Program-made: the position numbers and the translations under genes
Notes under the pieces: generated by a model
Databases searched by the model: none
What the model was told of the DNA's origin: nothing
The model's input: the letters and a program-made list of their open reading frames with translations, nothing else
Source of the DNA: Streptomyces sp. NA02950
Lineage (GTDB): Bacteria; Actinomycetota; Actinomycetes; Streptomycetales; Streptomycetaceae
Assembly: GCF_013364155.1 (NCBI RefSeq)
Contig: NZ_CP054916.1
Span: 9,206,001 to 9,270,000, forward strand
Reading direction: 5' to 3'
Length of the DNA: 64,000 bases
In this document: positions 61,375 through 64,000 of the stretch, one piece after another
Position numbering within the stretch: the stretch's first letter is position 1
Layout: each line of letters opens with the position of its first letter

Positions 61375-62361
61375 ATGCCCCCTCGATACTCCCACGTGGT
61401 ATACGACCCGACGTTCGGTGATGCGGACCTCGCTGCCGCACGCAGGGATCTTGTGATCGGCCGCTGGCAGGGGGCCCGGGATCTCCTCCGGGCCACCGGC
61501 AACGACTGGGACCACCGCACGCATCGCATGCGGCTGCTGGCCGAGGTAGCCGCTGGCAACAAGAGCGCCGAAAGCTGGCTGATCGCCCAGCCACGCACCC
61601 CCGACGCGCAGGTCCTGCGCGCCGAAACGGAGGTGATGAGGCTGTTTGCCGCTCTCGCCGAGTCAGCACGCCGCGGTCAGGAACCGCGCCCCGGGCACGA
61701 CAGCCTGCCGCGGGAAATGCTCGACCGTGCGATCGAGCTGTGCATTCGAGCCGCGCACACCGTTTCGGCGGACCCCGTACCGTGGGTCTCCCTCGTCAGC
61801 CTCGCCCGCCTGTACGCCCATGGGCACCGCCACACCCAGCGCTGGTGGGACGAGCTCAGAGCCCGGGACCCGTACAACCGCGAAGGGCACCATCAGATCC
61901 TGCGGTATCTATCGGCGCGCTGGCACGGCAGCCACGGAACCATGTACGAGTTCGCGCAGGAAAGCGCCGTCGGCGCACCGGACGGCTCACCCCTGATCGT
62001 GCTTCCTCAGGCCGCGAGAGTGGAACATTACCGCGATCTCGCCGAGGCGAAAGGGAGACTGGCGGTGGGACTGACCTACCACTGGAGCAACGAGGGTGCG
62101 CAGTACGATCTGAGCACCGCGCTGCGCCGCTGGATCCAGGTGCGGGATGTGGAATACGCCCAGGACGTGGCTGATCTCAACCTGCTGGCTCACGGGTTGG
62201 TCTTCGCGGACATGACCAGTGGGGCGCGCGAGGTCTTCCGACACCTCGGGAACCGGCCGACGCGCCTTCCCTGGGCGTACTGCGGAGAACCCGCAGCCCT
62301 CTTCGCACGATGGCGGGATCAGTTCGTGGTGCCAGACCGGGGACTGCCCAACCACCCATGA
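61375..62361 (+). CDS. conserved hypothetical protein of a Streptomyces paralogue family
   Basis: The 328-residue soluble protein begins MPPRYSHVVYDPTFGDADLA and contains AARRDLVIGRWQGARDLLRATG and TPDAQVLRAETEVMRLFAAL. The central part is helix-rich (DRAIELCIRAAHTVSADPVPWVSLVSLARLYAHG, WWDELRARDPYNREGHHQILRYLSARWHGSHG) and looks like TPR-type repeats. Similar proteins are common in Streptomyces, often as paralogues, with no known function. It is a single gene between two terminators, with no strong ribosome site seen. Confidence 0.75.
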   Translation: MPPRYSHVVYDPTFGDADLAAARRDLVIGRWQGARDLLRATGNDWDHRTHRMRLLAEVAAGNKSAESWLIAQPRTPDAQVLRAETEVMRLFAALAESARRGQEPRPGHDSLPREMLDRAIELCIRAAHTVSADPVPWVSLVSLARLYAHGHRHTQRWWDELRARDPYNREGHHQILRYLSARWHGSHGTMYEFAQESAVGAPDGSPLIVLPQAARVEHYRDLAEAKGRLAVGLTYHWSNEGAQYDLSTALRRWIQVRDVEYAQDVADLNLLAHGLVFADMTSGAREVFRHLGNRPTRLPWAYCGEPAALFARWRDQFVVPDRGLPNHP

Positions 62362-62364
62362 CAA

Positions 62365-62394
62365 GCCCGGCCCGGTCAGTTGACCGGGCCGGGC
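62365..62394. terminator. bidirectional terminator between convergent genes
   Basis: GCCCGGCCCGGTCA and TGACCGGGCCGGGC are perfect 14-base arms around a GT centre, between the hypothetical gene and the CoA-transferase operon. Confidence 0.8.
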
Positions 62395-62503
62395 CTCAGC
62401 CGGTGGCACCTCTCCGCACATGGGCTGGAGTGAGCGCCGCCGGAGCTCCGGCGCTGCGGGTGGGACACGATGAACCCGCGCCGTCGGAGCAGCTCTGTGC
62501 GGG

Positions 62504-63148
62504 TCAGCGCACTGCTGCAGATGGCAGGACGGGCACTGCCGTGTGCGCGCGGATTTCCTCCCAGGCCACGCCCGACGCGATTTCCGCACACCGGATCCCT
62601 GCGCCGGTGATGTCGAATACGCCAAGGTCGGTGATGATGCGCTCCACACACGCACGTCCCGTGAGCGGCAAGGTGCACTCCGGCAGGATTTTCGGGTTGC
62701 CGTCCTTGGTTGTGTGCTCCATCAGCACGATGACCCGGCGGGCTCCGTGGACCAGGTCCATGGCGCCGCCCATGCCTTTGATCATCTTGCCGGGCACCGT
62801 CCAGTTCGCCAGGTCACCCCCGGCTGAAACTTGCATCGCGCCGAGCACTGCCGCGTCGATGTGCCCGCCGCGGATCATCCCGAAGGACAGGGACGAGTCG
62901 AAGAAGGAGGCCCCCGGCAGGACGGTCACCGTCTCCTTGCCGGCGTTGATCAGGTCTGCGTTGACCTTCTCGTCATCCGGATAGGGACCCACGCCGAGCA
63001 GGCCGTTCTCCGACTGCAGCACGACGTGCACGCCACGTGGAATGTGGTTGGGAATCAGTGTCGGCAGACCAATGCCCAGGTTGACGTATGCCCCGTCGGG
63101 CAGTTCGGCCGCCGCCCGGGCCGCCATGTGCTCTCGAGTCCAGGCCAT
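62504..63148 (-). CDS. 3-oxoacid CoA-transferase, subunit B
   Basis: The 214-residue protein has [20 protein letters not shown] and the catalytic Glu in [10 protein letters not shown], then [58 protein letters not shown]. It is the catalytic subunit of family I CoA-transferases (succinyl-CoA:3-oxoacid or 3-oxoadipate). Its ATG overlaps the subunit A stop (TAATG). It may move CoA onto a beta-keto acid at the end of an aromatic pathway. Confidence 0.92.
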   Translation of the reverse strand: MAWTREHMAARAAAELPDGAYVNLGIGLPTLIPNHIPRGVHVVLQSENGLLGVGPYPDDEKVNADLINAGKETVTVLPGASFFDSSLSFGMIRGGHIDAAVLGAMQVSAGGDLANWTVPGKMIKGMGGAMDLVHGARRVIVLMEHTTKDGNPKILPECTLPLTGRACVERIITDLGVFDITGAGIRCAEIASGVAWEEIRAHTAVPVLPSAAVR

Positions 63149-63942
63149 TACGCCGCTCCTTCCGGTTGTCCCGTCCCCTGCGCGCCCGACGTAGTGACGG
63201 TGCGGCGTTCGATGCGCTTGTCAGCGGCCTGCCGCGGTGTCAGCTCCACTACGCGCTGTACAAACACTCCTGGCAGGTGCACGTCTTCGGGCCGTATCGC
63301 GCCGGCCGGCACCAACTCCTCGACTTCAGCGACCGTGATGCGGCCTGCCATCGCGGCCAACGGATTGAAATTGCGTGCCGAGGCGTCGAACACAAGATTG
63401 CCGTGCCGGTCTCCGAGGGCCGCGCGGACGAGCGCGTACTCAGTGGTGATCCCCCTCTCCAGGACGTAATCCACCTTTCCGAAACGACGCACTTCCTTGG
63501 CGGGGGATGCCACCGCCACGCCGCCTCCGCGGGCGTATCGCCAGGGAAGCCCTCCCTCGGCCACCTGCGTCCCCACCCCGGCAGGCGTGTAGAAGGCAGG
63601 TATGCCGCATCCGCCGGCGCGCAACCGCTCGGAGAGCGTGCCCTGCGGTGTCAGCTCCAGCTCGATCTCTCCGGACAGATACTGCCGGGCGAACTCCTTG
63701 TTCTCGCCGACGTAGCTGCTGGTAGCACGTGCGATGCGCCCTGCGTCGAGCAGGAGCCCGAGACCCCAGCCGTCCACTCCGCAATTGTTTGACACCACGT
63801 GCAGCTCTCCCGCGCCCTGTTCCAGGAGGGCCTGGATCAGGACGGCGGGGATCCCGCACAGCCCGAACCCCCCGACGGCCAGGCTGGCGCCGTCCCTGAT
63901 GTCCGCGACGGCTTCAGCCGCGGAATTGACCACCTTGTCCAT
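63148..63942 (-). CDS. 3-oxoacid CoA-transferase, subunit A
   Basis: The 264-residue protein starts [39 protein letters not shown]. It has [68 protein letters not shown] and [17 protein letters not shown]. This is the alpha subunit of the same CoA-transferase. I choose the ATG at 63942 with GAGAAGGG upstream; a longer frame to 63969 is possible. The remaining 58 bases to the window edge show the end of an upstream region only. Confidence 0.92.
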   Translation of the reverse strand: MDKVVNSAAEAVADIRDGASLAVGGFGLCGIPAVLIQALLEQGAGELHVVSNNCGVDGWGLGLLLDAGRIARATSSYVGENKEFARQYLSGEIELELTPQGTLSERLRAGGCGIPAFYTPAGVGTQVAEGGLPWRYARGGGVAVASPAKEVRRFGKVDYVLERGITTEYALVRAALGDRHGNLVFDASARNFNPLAAMAGRITVAEVEELVPAGAIRPEDVHLPGVFVQRVVELTPRQAADKRIERRTVTTSGAQGTGQPEGAA

Positions 63943-64000
63943 GCGTTTGCCCTTCTCACCTGCAGTCAACTGGGTATCGATGACATGGCTCAGTCCTGTG

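Noticed and set aside
1..64000. CRISPR arrays, rRNA or tRNA genes, prophage genes
   Set aside because: I saw no regularly spaced repeats, no rRNA-like sequence, no clear tRNA cloverleaf and no phage structural genes.

Overview
The window is GC-rich DNA from an actinomycete, almost certainly a Streptomyces or close relative. The evidence is a MerR regulator of a Streptomyces type, a multidomain SpoIIE phosphatase, a mycothiol-dependent formaldehyde dehydrogenase, NarL two-component pairs, frequent GTG/TTG starts and many ATGA/GTGA gene overlaps.

Left part (1-16 kb). After a partial MerR gene comes a zone of gene decay. It holds a broken XRE regulator with its divergent quinone-oxidoreductase partner, an intact CPBP protease, a broken sensor kinase, transposase scraps, an orphan nuoA with a broken nuo-associated gene, an intact HpnR-type radical SAM gene, and three consecutive frameshifted genes (ferritin-like, PhnD-like, acyl-CoA dehydrogenase). 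The last of these is cut by a dead IS1634-type element. An asparaginase/GntR/MFS unit follows, then overlapping IS1380, IS110 and chitinase fragments. From 16 to 21 kb lie a two-component system and an MMPL exporter, followed by a degenerate repeat-rich gene.

Middle part (22-53 kb). This is a large, mostly intact catabolic region. A leftward operon holds an amine oxidase, tryptophan 2,3-dioxygenase, a cupin, mycothiol-dependent formaldehyde dehydrogenase, an MBL hydrolase and kynureninase, with an FdhF-like molybdoenzyme beyond its terminator. A second leftward operon holds a cupin, TesB thioesterase, an aryl-CoA ligase, anthraniloyl-/salicylyl-CoA monooxygenase, a hotdog thioesterase and EtfBA. 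It is divergent from RidA, an FAH-family hydrolase and a PaaX regulator. Next come a sarcosine/N-methyltryptophan-oxidase-like enzyme, a PucR regulator, a three-component Rieske N-demethylase-like oxygenase and a polar amino-acid ABC importer. I infer a joint route: import and N-demethylation of a methylated amino acid (possibly a tryptophan betaine), formaldehyde disposal through mycothiol, tryptophan to anthranilate, then CoA activation and ring hydroxylation followed by ring cleavage. A 10-base motif (ACATCTGTCG) recurs in three intergenic regions of this part and may mark a common regulon.

Right part (53-64 kb). A second catabolic cluster encodes a HisC-like aminotransferase, an amidohydrolase, an unusual AsnC-GAF regulator, an MBL hydrolase, an FAH-family hydrolase, an APC permease and a GNAT protein. 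Its divergent promoter carries four phased copies of an 11-bp palindrome. A hypothetical gene and a two-subunit CoA-transferase close the window.
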